From Brachypodius melanocephalos (lineage: Eukaryota; Chordata; Aves; Passeriformes; Pycnonotidae): DNA of 64,000 nt. Location of the stretch: the NCBI GenBank assembly GCA_013398615.1, contig VZSR01003803.1:66389859-66453858 (forward strand), given 5' to 3'. Below, one piece after another: positions 50,801-63,110 of the stretch; position 1 is the stretch's first letter, and every line of letters begins with the position of its first letter. The translations under genes were made by a program, and so were the position numbers. Under the pieces are notes generated by a model. The model was not told the origin of the DNA, did no database searches, and was given only the letters and a program-made list of their open reading frames with translations.

Positions 50801-52929
50801 CCAGGACGCATCACTGGACTTGATTATTTATATTGTTAAATTATTGAAATGCCCTCTGGCTCGATTTTGGCCAAGTAGTGCTCTCCCAAATGATTCTCAG
50901 ACACAGTCCAAGAAGCTGGCTTACACCAGGGACTGCTCCCAAGTGTGATGTCACTGCAGCCACCCTATTTTACAGAGTAAGAGAGTTTAATAGTATGGAC
51001 ATTGGCTGTTCCATGCCATTTGGTCTCAGTGTCAGAGAGCAGCTTCAGGCAGGCTTCATTCAGAAATCTAGGCATGGCTTTTGGGTACAGATATTCTTTT
51101 TGCCGATAGTGGAGCATGAGCTTAAAATTCCAGTCCATCTCATGCAAACAGTTGGGGGTGTTTTTTCCTCATTTCTGTTTGTTCCTGAAATATCCATCCT
51201 ATTTACTTTGAATATTTTTTTTCCAGCTGCTCATATTGCTATTCTGTTTTTAAGAGTCACATGGAGGCATTAGCTTTTGCTCTTCATGATTTAGGGGACC
51301 TCTTTTAGGATGGAAAACTGAGCACTAAAGCTGCAAAAGGAATTAAGGTGCCTTCTTCCATCTGAGTAAAAAATCCATAAATAATATCTCTTTGAAAATC
51401 CTGTTTCAAGCACACTATGTATCTATACACCTATATATATATATGCATGCACACGTAATATTAATTTCCTTTAAAGATGAAAAACCTCTTATGGGCTCAA
51501 TATTCCAGTGAGCACCTTAGTGTGCTTACAGATAGTCACAGATCTAATTTATTCTTGGATTTCCTTACTTTTCTGCTTTTTATTCCTCTGCTAATTCCCT
51601 TTTCCAAAGCAATAAATATTTCCCTGCAACACAGACGTTTTTTATAAAAAATACATTTAATTTATTCTCAGTTGAATCAACCCAAATATTCAAGCTTTTG
51701 TTTTTAGGTTACTGTTTCAAGTCTAAAATGATCTGTGAAAACAGAATACTTAACACCCACTTTTTCTTGGACAAACTTAATATCTTTCTGTATTCAATCC
51801 AGGAATGACAAAGTAAGAGCAAACAGTTCTGCTTGTGTCCTTACTCCCAGCTGAAGCCACAAAAATGTGCATTTTGGGGCTGTGAATATTTTGATAGGGA
51901 TTTCATCCTTATTTTAGGCATACATTTAGAAAACTTTCAACAATGGGAGAGACTGCATCTTGTCAAGCCACAGCAGAGCATTCTCTTGATACTGACTCTT
52001 GATAGCTTCTTCTTCTGCCCTGACCCAGAGGAAAAGTTTCATAGCAAAAACCCTGATTAAATCATCAGATGACAAACATGAGCTCAGCTTTGATTTGCTA
52101 TGTTCCCCCAGGAGAAGCTTGAGTCTCAATAATTTTAGGGTGAAAGAAGCCATTTCCTCATTTCCTTGGGTTCATTTGGGAAGGATAAGTCTTCTAAATC
52201 TACCCTCTTGTTGTTTGAGTCCATCAGTAGCTTCAGAAAGTGCCCTGTGGATTTGGACTTCATCTTGTAGTGCTTCTGCTCTCAGCTGTGGCAGAATGGA
52301 ATGCAACAGGAGCCAAAGAGCAGGAGTGCTGGCAGCAATGCTGGGCTGGAGAGTGAGGTTCCATACAGCTCACAAGAGAAGAGCAAAGGAGAGGATCTCC
52401 TTGATAGGGCACTGGAGAGTGACAAATACATAGTGGGACTAGAAGAAGTTTAAGATCTGTGATTGCATGGTGCTTTGTATTTGAACAAACAGCCAGTTTA
52501 GAATGAAGAGCTTGGAGGGAAAACAAAGAAACAAACAAGCAAATTTTGGCTTCAAATATTGAGTCATGTTGTGGAAAAACTGTTATGCCTCTGATGATAA
52601 AGGAGAAGAGAAAGAAAGGAAAGAGACACAGAAGGCAGAGCAGAGGATTAAGAAGGAGTCATGCTTAACAGAAAATGATCAAGTCAAATCACAGAGTAAA
52701 TTCCAAATCAGAATATGCTGAGTTGGAAGGGACATTCAGTTCTCTATGGAAAGCTCAATGTTTGCAAAGAGGCTTCCAGGTGGGTAGTGGGAGGAGAAAA
52801 AAGGATATATATTGGGTTTAGATAATTCTGAGTATATGAAACAGCTGTATGGATGATTTAGGTGGAGAGAGCAGCAGAGATTTTGGGACGCTTGGAAAAA
52901 GAACAGTAGTTTTGGAGAGCAGAGATGAG
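50801..52929. other. Intergenic, no gene recognised
   Basis: Mostly AT-rich, with a short TA run near 51434-51444 and a CR1 tail remnant at 52690. The ORFs of 131 and 144 codons (50878-51273 and 51999-52433, plus) show no recognisable domain and have no clear exon signals. Confidence 0.55.
52690..52742 (-). mobile_element. Short CR1 3' tail remnant
   Basis: AATCACAGAGTAAATTCC followed by CAGAATATGCTGAGTTGG and AAGGGACATTCAG resembles the reverse complement of a CR1 3' end. Only about 50 bp is recognisable, with an insertion-like interruption near 52702. Confidence 0.5.
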
Positions 52930-53350
52930 GGGAGGAGCCTGAAGTTTCTTCCTCCTCCTATTTTCCCCTTAACTACAGGGCTTTCTCTTCCCCCTGAGAC
53001 CTGACAGGCAGCAGAGTATGTCTTCTGTCTCATGTGGGGACCTGCTGCTTCACCAGTCCCCTTACAGATGTCCCCCACTGCTTCCCTGGCTGTTTCTCTT
53101 GGCCTCCTGGGCAGGGGAAGGATGGGGCTGGTCAGGGATGCCACAGGAGGGGCTCCACAGCTTTCTGCTTCTCCTGCTGGAAAGGACCACCTTCTCCAGC
53201 CTGTAACTCCTCCCAGAGAACCAGCTGCAGGTGTCTTACCTCCAACAATTCATTCCTATGCCACTGGCTGCCAATGTGCCTTTGTCTGGACCTGAGTGCA
53301 CCAGGGCAAAGGGAGTCATCAACTCAAGCAAGATCTGCCACTTTTTAATG
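52930..53350. other. Second GC-richer block, overlapping short ORFs, unknown
   Basis: This is a pyrimidine-rich stretch followed by about 300 bp of GC-richer sequence, open in three plus-strand frames (53018-53206, 53032-53295 and 53034-53348). Openness in all frames together points to composition, not coding. No domain is recognised. Confidence 0.4.
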
Positions 53351-55610
53351 TATAGGTGTGGGGGGGTTGTTTGGTTGTTTTTTGATAGTGTCTTTTTCTA
53401 TCAGCAAGAATCAGGTTGCAGTTTGATGCTCAGGTGTTGAGAAATTTATTTGATCTTAAAATAATATAAATAGTTCCAACATTCAGAGGAACACAGAGTA
53501 TGTGCTACAGAAAACTTGGTGATTGAGTTTTGTGGATCAACAGAAATAACTTACCAGGGTGCTTTGGAGACTTAGTATCACTTTATTGTCCAAAGTAAAA
53601 TCAAAGAACACGATGGTATTATTAGAAAAGAGAAAATGTACTGCTTTTCATACTGCTTTACCTTTACTTTAGAATTTTACTGTTTCATTTAAATTTGCAA
53701 GATAACAGAGACTGTGACTATTGGAGACAATGAACTAACCCAGGTGGCCTTACATCAAGCTAATAAAAAGCATCTGATGGTGTTTCTATGCCCTGCAACA
53801 TGGGTTTGGAAATAATTGAGTTTGATTTGACAGATGGCTTAAAAATAATGCCATCCTTTTGTGTAAAAACTCTGCCCATCTTATTGTTTTGATTCTTTTG
53901 CAATCCTTTATTCAGCATTGTTACCAACTTTAGATAATAAGGCCTTTTCCAGTTGCTTTTAACAGCTTTCGTGACTCCAGCTGAACAAAACATCACTGTT
54001 TGGTCATTTGTCCTGAGTTCCCTTTGATTTGAGGTAATATGAGGTATCTATTTCTCCTTCAATTCAGCAAAAAACATTTTCAGCCTTTGTATTTCTGGGG
54101 TTTTTTTTCTACTTGGTTACGCCTGTGTGCTTTAAGAAATAACAATAATTAATTTGTTCTTTACAGAGATCGAAAACATCTTTCATCTAAGATCTAAAAG
54201 CCAGATTATTATTTGCACCAGGAACTAAGTCATGAACCAAGATGCTTTTGTACTTTGTGTTTTAAGTGTAGCAGCAAAAATGGACTTTGTCCAAAGGAAT
54301 TTATGGCCCAAATGCAGGAGAGGCAGTAGATTAAAAAAATACCTGGGCAGCATGGGGAACTGGTAAAATACCATTGGTTGTCATGATAAGTTGGGCTTGC
54401 ACACCTTTATGCAGAAAGAAACCTTTGTTTTCCCTGAGACTTACAGAATCTTATGACAAAGGGATTAAAAAATTCACAAATACATTTCCAGAACAGGACA
54501 TTCTGTTTATGCATAGACAGAAGCATATTTGCAAACATTTCAAATATCTCTATTATTAAATGATAAACCCTCCAAACTGGGAGACTGTATTACTATGAGG
54601 ATGGAATCCTGGTGCACTCATATTTCTTTGCAGTGCAACTTTTTTTTATATTATTCACCCTGTACCTTTGATAAGATGTGCAAGCTCCAAGCTTCCTAAA
54701 CATTTTTTTTTCTTAGCAAAGTCCCCCACGTGTGTAGGTCTTTGTCTGCCAGAGGTCCACAGGGTTATCATGAGAGGCAGAGCAGGGGTAGGACAAACAG
54801 CCTGAGTTTGTCCTGGTGGTATATCTGACATGTCACATAGCATGGTGATTTATTGATGTTGCAGCACACGCTGAAACAATTCATAGTAGCCTCTTTCATC
54901 TCAAAAGACAAGATTTGGTTGGTTGTCTGTATCCTCTTGGAAACAGAAGTTCTAAAAGTGAGGCCAAGCTGTTTATGGATTGGCACAGGCTAGTCTAATT
55001 ATATTTTTGGTTTTGAGCTTGTCTTCTATGGTGATTTGATCTATTTTGTCTACTTGGTGGTGGCATAGATTTGTTTCAGGTCTTGATACAACATAGCAGG
55101 GTGTACTTTTTGTGGTTTATGGACCTGGGTTACATAAAGAGCATCAGTTTTTTTAATGTGACTAGAAGACACAAATGCTGCAGTGACAATTTACTGAACT
55201 GCTGAACCTTCACAATGGTTTCATTTCCATCAAATGATGCTGAAAACTTCTGGCTTTTTTTACTTTTCTACTGCATCCTTCCCCCAAGACTAATATGCAC
55301 AAAGAAGATATCGCAGAACATGAAAATGGAGCATCTGTGATAGCTGATCCTGAAGTCAGCAACCAAAAAACAAAAGAGGCTATCTCATATGAAGTGAACC
55401 CAGCTGACAGAGCAGATGGATTTTTTTTTTTTTAATATTATAGCAGGTAATATTTTTGTTTAACACAATTTTTCACAATGTCATAGTTATGGAACTATAC
55501 ATATCTAGTATTTTCCAGAAAGATGAAAATTGAAAAACAGGCAGATTGCATACTTTCAGTTTCAGCTTGAATGCTTCTCCTTTTCTGCTTGTGATCGCAG
55601 GCTATAAAGT

Positions 55611-55640
55611 ATATATAAATATATATATATAAATATAAAT
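55611..55640. repeat. (TA)n / TAAA-rich microsatellite
   Basis: An alternating TA run with AAA interruptions. Confidence 0.85.
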
Positions 55641-57923
55641 ACCTTTATATTTTTGGGAAGTGTAAAAAAGAAACGAGACCCTCCTCAGTGTCCTTGGTTT
55701 GTGTGGTGCCTTTGAAGAGCAAACAGGGAAGTTCTTACGTCTGTGTAAGTTGGGGACAGCCAGTTGTGGGTTACTTGACATCACAGATCTGAAGACTCCA
55801 CTGAAGAAGACACCAGGAAAAACGGGGAGGCATCAATAATTTATGGACCAGGATGAAGGAGCAATACCCAGAGTGCTTAGGAAAATATGCTTACTTGGTA
55901 CCTTACTGGAGAGCTTTTATCATAGGCCAAGACCCCAGAGAATCTGAACTTCTGGAAACCTGTGTCATTCTTCATCTGAGCAAGTCAGTCCTTGGAGTGC
56001 TTTATTGTAGGAAAAGGCGTGGGAAAGCTCTCAGAGAGCCAACATCCCAGTGATTTGGCTGCTGATTTATGATGTGCCAGCTCCATCTAAATAAGGCTGA
56101 AGACATGCTGACCTGTGATGTCCACAGAATCACTTGGGATGCATGTGACTGACTGCTCCCTAGACTGGTGTCTTTGAAAGGCTCTGTAGGGAACTTAACC
56201 TGGGAAAATCCTCCTGAGGACATCTCTATGTTGGCAATTCTCTTCACAAATATGTAACTTTGCTTACTGCTCTCCAAAGAAATCTAGCGTTTCCCAGGCG
56301 GTTCCTTTCCTTTGGGAGAAACCTATCCACGTGGGAAACAGTGTTCTCGGGTGGGTATAGAGCATGAAGTCTGCCCTACTGGACTGAACTGGGTAGGATG
56401 AAAGGACAAGGCATGCACATGTTCTCTGCATCATTTACAAGCTGGTGCCTGCAGCAGTGATTTATCCGGTAATGAGCTAAATAAAGATAAGGGAGTGTAT
56501 CTTTGCTCATTACTTTGGAGCAATTGAAATTAATTTTGCTAATAAATTAAGTGTGTCTAAGTGTTAGAAGCCTAGAAGAGCAGAGAACAACAAGTAATTG
56601 TGAACGGGTTGTGAAAAAATGTGGGGATTTTCCCAGTGGAAGTGGATCTAAACATCCTAGTAGTTCAAGAAAATTATTCTGGGGGAAAATCTATAGCTAC
56701 AGTCTTCTTTCTCTATGCCAACTCTTCTACAGAAACTCTGGTTTTTACCTCTCACTGTGCTGTGTGGGGCTTAGAGTCTCTGTCCTTAGTATCACCTCAC
56801 TGATTATCATTCTTGTAGGAATATTTTTATTCAGAACCTGTCTTGCTTTCCCCTCAGCAAGACAGTCTGGGTCAAGATGAGATGGTGCAAGAGGAAACAT
56901 CTCCTTATACTTTCCTCCAAGAAATACCAAGAGGGAAGAAGTTTGCTGCCTCTCTCTGCTTTTCCCATCAACTCTCTGACCTGGTTCATGAAGTGGTCCA
57001 TAACCACTTGGTTGGACACAGATGTGGGTCATGCCACAGAGTGTGGCATTTCATTAGTGGCATTTGTCCCAAGGATCTGCAAAACTAAAGTAGGTCTCAG
57101 TTACCTTAATCCCCTCTCTTAAGACATTTGACTCTTCCAGCAGCATTCTCTCTCTTTTCTGTACTTTTTGCCCACTGATCAATAGTTACGTGTCACTGAT
57201 TTCTCATCATTAAATGCTGCAGGACACTACAACTCTGCCTTTTTCTCATTGTCCTTCATTTGTACCATTTTGTTCTCTTCTATCCCTCTGCCACCTTCAT
57301 TTTCTTTCTCTTCTCCTCCTGTGACTTTCCTCTTTCTGAATGCTGCCTGACTTATCAGTGCAGTGTCTGCAGCCAACAATACTATTTGGATATCCTTTGT
57401 TCTTTACAGACACCTCCTCTCTGATCTCCAGACTGGTGTCCTTGTTGCCTTCTTCCCTGTTGTGCTTGGCAGACTACAGCAAAACTCCAGCTGGGAGCCT
57501 GATTTAAGTTTAACACCATGCTTATTCGTTATTCTTTCACTCTGGCTGCAACTCTAACATTGTACTCACTATTGCCATTTCTTTTTGTAGCTACTGCAAG
57601 TCTGAGAGATAGAAGTGGGGTGTTTCTACACAATAATCCTATTATTTAGTGAAGTTTTATATGCCCAGCATGTTTTTGTTGAACAGCCTTTCTCTCATAT
57701 CTTTCCTGGCTGTTCAGGAATGCTTCAGATCTCTTCTGTGCTTAATGTCTGCTGCGTGCTTACCCTGGGAATGGGGCTGCCAGAGGGCACAGAGAGACTG
57801 GAGATGTCCAGGTGCCTCTTCTCAAACTGAATTAAATTAAAATACAAAGGATGTGTATGGAAATGGCATATAAATCACTCAGACCCTTATCAAAGCCTGC
57901 ACCCCCATTGCAGTTAATTACAG

Positions 57924-57961
57924 AAAAAAAAAAAGAAAAAAGAAAAAAAAAAAAATAAAAA
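57924..57961. repeat. A-rich simple repeat
   Basis: About 38 bp of A with three G and one T interruption. Confidence 0.85.
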
Positions 57962-59347
57962 GGTCTAACAAAGCAAGTTCTTGATTAAACCTAATCACAC
58001 CTCTGCTCCTTGGTAAATGTGGCCTACAGGAATTCTGAAATTTGCCTAATTGCATTTGGATTCAGATGTGTCTTGTTTCCCTCTGCCCTTAGCTTGCTGC
58101 TACGTGAGTTCTAAACCCAGAAAATTTATTCTTGGGTGGGATGTGGCTACTGAGGTCAAACTGGTAAGGAAACATGTGCCCTCTCAAGTACATAACCCTG
58201 CATGTGTGTGTATACGTGTCTATACAAATGTCCATAAGTGTGCATGTCAATGTGTGTCTGTAGGGACTGAGTGAGGCACAGGAAAATGGATGCCAACATT
58301 ATTTTCAGGCAGGTGAGTTTGGTGGCAATCAGATGGTAATTATTTTGATTTTGTTTAGACTGTCTAAGTATCTCTGCCACCTGTTGCTCCCAGACACTCA
58401 GAAAAGTGGCCTATATCTTTTTCTGCCACAGAAATGACAAGTAAGGAAGAGGTCAGAAAGGTTGATAAGAAGGTGTCACAGTCTCCAAATGACTTGTGGT
58501 TGGTGAAGATTAATTAGAAGATTAAATGAAAAAACTTGTTGGGATCTGTAATGAGAGTTTAGCTTTTTCATCATCTGAAAGAGGATCATGGCCATGAATG
58601 GTTGATTTGAAATGATGCCAATGTAAAGAATAAATCCATTATTGTTAGCAACACTGACAGTGACAATAATAATAATAACAACATTATTATAGTAGTAAAC
58701 TTGTGACAAGAACTTTGTGTGTATGTTACAGGATTTGATGCAGCAATTGTCATTGTAAAAGGCATGTAAGTATTTAAATGTCAACACGATTTTTAAAACT
58801 AATGTGACCAGAAAGAGTTCACTGTTCACTTGATACAGTAGGTAAAGTTGATAATTATAACAAATAGTACAGGACATTTTAAACAGAGACCTGTTTGCAA
58901 AATGTTGACAACAGTAAGCAATATTAGCCCTTGGCTCCATTTTTTTATTGTTACCTTAAATGTAATGGATGCTGTGTAAAAGCAATGATGAACCCCTCTT
59001 TAAAATGATCTGCCTGTAAAAATGCAGTTAGGCTTTGCTGAAGAAATAAACCTAACTCATGTTTAAAATCTTGCTTTTGGTAAAAATATATATTTTGGAA
59101 GAAGTCTACAGTATTTCTAAGTGCACTTTGATTACCTTTTTGTGTACATTGACATAATCCAGTCATATTTCCCCTACTTTTTTTTTTTTTATAATTAACA
59201 AAGGCAGGACAGTGGCATTATTTTGTCAATGCTTCATGGCCTTTGAGGTTTAGAAATGATAACAAGGACAAAAAGAGAAATAGGAATGGGCTCCTAACAA
59301 GAATTAGACTTAGGTAAAATAACTGTTGATATTGGTTTGACACACCC

Positions 59348-59374
59348 TGCTAGAAACTACACAAGTTTCTAGCA
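59348..59374. repeat. Perfect 11-bp stem, 5-nt loop inverted repeat
   Basis: The arms TGCTAGAAACT and AGTTTCTAGCA are exact reverse complements around an ACACA loop. Confidence 0.9.
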
Positions 59375-59431
59375 AGATAAAGAACCAGTCTGGTGCTTTA
59401 GCATGAGAATACTCATTTTCTTGATTTAGAG

Positions 59432-59466
59432 GATAAATTAACCATCAAAATGATAAATTAACCATC
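59432..59466. repeat. 15-bp direct repeat, 20-bp period
   Basis: GATAAATTAACCATC occurs at 59432-59446 and again at 59452-59466. Confidence 0.9.
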
Positions 59467-61596
59467 TTCTGTCTATGCAGTAGCACTCTGTTAACACTTA
59501 TTTTAGTAAAAAGGAAGATAAGACGTACAGACTTCCTGAGATAGAGCAAAGTACATTCTTCAAATGTCTCTATACTTTCAACAAGGTCTATGAGAAGCAA
59601 GATGGTCTAATCTTCACATTAACTTCTGTTCCATCACAATGAAACAAAATTCTGTAAAATGGAAAATGAAAGGCAATTATGATGTAAAGGATAAAATGTT
59701 TTATAAAATATATTTTAAAATATAGCATTAAGAAAAGCAGACAACTTTATAATCTAAAAATTGCCTATTTTCTACAATATATTTTATAGATCTCCTTTAT
59801 ACTTAAACTGACATAGTATTAGTTATGTGTATTTTTTGGCATACAAAACGTATAAATTTCTTTCAGTAGAGGACCAAACCAGGTATTCTAAAATCCAAGT
59901 CCTTTAAACAGTAATATGTACAATAAATGCCATATTTCAGATATTTTTTCTATATTCACTTTCACTAACTCAGGAGTCCAGGGGATTTTTGTCTCTGGAA
60001 AATGGAGCAGATGTTTTTTCACCCACACCTAGATATGTCAAGTTTAAAAAGAAGCAATTGGAAGGCAACAACTTTTAAAGATTTAAATTCACATTAATAT
60101 CAGGAAGAGGAAAGAACTATTACTTTGTCTATTGCTTTGGAGCACATGGAAAATCTCAAGGCATGACTGAGATAAATTTCTGCAGGGAAAGTGTCATTTG
60201 TCACTGTTTCTGGCCTTTTCCCCCCCTCTTTCTTGAAATCCCTTTTTAATATCCCATTAAAAAGCATAAAGGGTTTACTTCTCATGGTAGCAGACCAGTC
60301 TGCACTCTGTACAGCCCCACAGGACTCAGAAGAGCACCTTGAAGTACATGGGGCTGTAGTCATTCATTTGCTATTAGCAGGCAAAATTGATGGTTTTATT
60401 TTACAAAGAAAAATGTTTTTCTTGATGCAGGCCATAAATATACCAGTGCTGGAACAGTGCAGTCCTCTTAGGAACAGAAAATATTTGGCTCATCTTAATT
60501 GCAAAAATGTGATTTTTTTTTCTCATCATACAAATAGGACTTGGCTTCAGTATCCCATTACAAACTATAAAAACCACAGCTTTAAGCAGATCGATTTCTC
60601 TGCATCTTAATATACAGCCTCCTGACAGAAAGGTAGCTGCTTCTATAGACCTGGAAACAAGCCTACCTAATTTTTATAACTGCCTGTATGTGTATAAATG
60701 TTTCTGTTTTAATATGCTGCCCCAGGCCTTGAGGCTCATGTTCTGCTTACAGATTTATTTTTCTAATTGCTGAGCAGTGGAAGCTTTCTGTGATTCACTT
60801 GGAGTGGCTAAACACTTTCAGAATAGGTTTTTGTTATGGGTAATGCTTTTAGTGCTGCACTTAAGACAGCAGTCACATTGGGGATATAATTGCTTAACTT
60901 GTTAATTTCTTTCCTTTTTTGATAGCATAAATTTTCATAAAGTTTGAGTAACTGCAGGGGAAAGTCAGGGAAAAAAACCTCAAGCCAAATCCCAACGCCC
61001 TTTCTCTGGCCAATGTGAAAAGTTAAATTCTTGAGAGCCTTTAGGGCTGTTTGCAATAGTGGGCTTTGGATGTGAATGCCATTGTTGAGCATTCTGTGTT
61101 TTGCAAATGTATTTTGCATAGATATAGATAAAAAATAAGTTTTGAACTGTAAGTCTTCCCTTTATGCTAGACCTTGAAGGGGGAGCTGCGCCCCTCAGTT
61201 TGCAGGAGATACCATCCCGAAAGGCAGTCCTGACTTCTTTCCAGTAAAGCATTTAAAAGGATGACAAACAAATCCTTACATCTACAAGCAAGGCCAAAGT
61301 AACAAGGGAACCCCCCGGCTTATTTCATTGTATACCCTTTGCATCCATGCCTTCAGGACTACCTGTAGGTTTAAATTCTTAGAAACTTGAAACAAAACAC
61401 TTCTTCATTTGGGCTGTTGTAGCTGACAGACTGACTAGTAGCTGACCTGTATGGTGCCTCTGAATCCTTCTCACACTGAACACACAGAGCTGCTGAGGAG
61501 GGGGAGTTGTTTTGCAGGATTTGTGGAGTTTTTGGTGGAAAATGCACAGTCATTGAATTTAATAACTTTCTTTGGCTGTGGATTTTGTTCTGTGTC

Positions 61597-61650
61597 TTTT
61601 TTTTTCTTTTCTTTTGTTTGTGGTTTGGATTTTTGTTTGTTTTTGTTTTT
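61597..61650. repeat. (TTTG)n / T-rich simple repeat
   Basis: A T-rich tract with TTTTG and TTTTC units, similar to the tract at 30.5 kb. Confidence 0.8.
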
Positions 61651-61989
61651 AATAATAAGTGTACTTTTTACTCTGAAGTAGAATGACCTGTTGGAAACAG
61701 TGTATGGTTTTCTTTATATCAGACACAAGATGTGGCTTATTACCGCTGAAGATAAGTGGTACACCATCAGCACTGTTTTAGAACATAAGTGAAAGTCTTC
61801 TATGACTGCAGAAGATAGAGTGCTGTAGTTTTTTTATCAAAACCCATCTGCCATTGCTTTTGAAGCACAGGGATGCTCTTTTCTTGTGAACAGAACAGAG
61901 AATTGTCCCTTTGCATAACAAAGCTAAACTTACATGAGAAATGCATGATTATACCTTTCTGATATAGGTTCTCACCTTGGATAGAAATT

Positions 61990-62058
61990 TTATATATATC
62001 TATATCTATATCTCTATATGTGTATATATGTATATATATGCATAGATATATACATATC
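61990..62058. repeat. (TA)n compound microsatellite
   Basis: About 69 bp of TA, CTATAT and GTATAT units. Confidence 0.9.
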
Positions 62059-63110
62059 CATACAGAGATTTGAACTGTACATGGTAACATTTTGAAACTA
62101 AAGGAAGCTGCAACGAAACACATTGTTAAATCAGATTTCATTTCCTGTAGCTGTCTCCTTCTTCCCTTTGACCTTTAATGTCACCAACACAATGCTTGCC
62201 ATGGCTCAATGTGTGTCTGTGCCTCATTTACTGGTGTTTACAGAAAGATTTTCTTCCATCACCTGGCCACACTTGTGGCAGACACCCCTGGCTGAGACTT
62301 TCTGGCTCCTGCCAATCCAGGATCTGGCTTTGACTTCTTGTTTCCAAAAAAATGCTGGTCCAGCGGACTCCTCGGTCTGATGTACCATTTTCTTTGCAGT
62401 GCTCTGAAAGTCTCAGAACAAATTCCTTATCTCATTGTCTGCCAGAGAAACCCGCATTCCCATCTTTCTGAGACCCAGTAAGCTCAGAATCAATTTTTCC
62501 TCTTTTTCCTTTATTGTGAAGAGGCAACAGTTGTGATCAGGCTGCTCTGCCTGGGTCAGCATGTGACTGCCCAGGAGAGCCATGACCCCTCTCCTGGGAG
62601 TCACCTTGCTTCTCTAGAAAACTCCAGTCAGGGGACATTTTATCAGGTTTTAAAAACTGTGCTGGAGGTACTTCTGATGACTTGAATCTCAATATAAAAT
62701 GCTTATCAAGGGGCAGATTGCAAGTTGGATTACTTGTTGATTAATTAATTTTCCTAAATTAAATTAATTTGTTGCAATAGGAACAGCTGCTAGACTTCAC
62801 AAGGGCTGGAGTTTTTGTAGTACTGAAATGTATTGGAGTATTAACCCTTTGCTCTAGCACAGGACAGAGAGTATTTAAATGCGTCCTGTGAAAATGAAAA
62901 TGTACTGCATACAAGACACGCAGTTTCCGAAGAAGCAATTTTTGGAAATTCCCAGGAGCAGGATGTGAAAAAATTTGAAATAAAATAAAAATGTGGCATT
63001 TAAAACTCCTTGCATTTCTAAGGCAGTGTTCTTCCACCTCTGTAAAAAAGTCTGCATTTCCCTGCTCACTCCTCTTCTCCCGAAACAACCACTGGGCAAA
63101 ATAAATCACA

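Larger units (their letters stand above)
53351..63110. other. Intergenic, no gene recognised
   Basis: AT-rich unique sequence. It contains T13 at 55421, TA-rich sequence at 55611-55640 and 61990-62058, a pyrimidine-rich block at about 57227-57345, an A-rich tract at 57924, an 11-bp hairpin at 59348 and a TTTG tract at 61597. I looked for exons of GLRA2, the expected right-hand neighbour from human gene order, and recognised none. Confidence 0.6.

Noticed and set aside
53351..63110. Search for GLRA2 exons, and for GPM6B exons on the left side of the window
   Set aside because: No glycine-receptor or proteolipid motif was seen in any translated frame, so these neighbours are assumed to lie outside the window.
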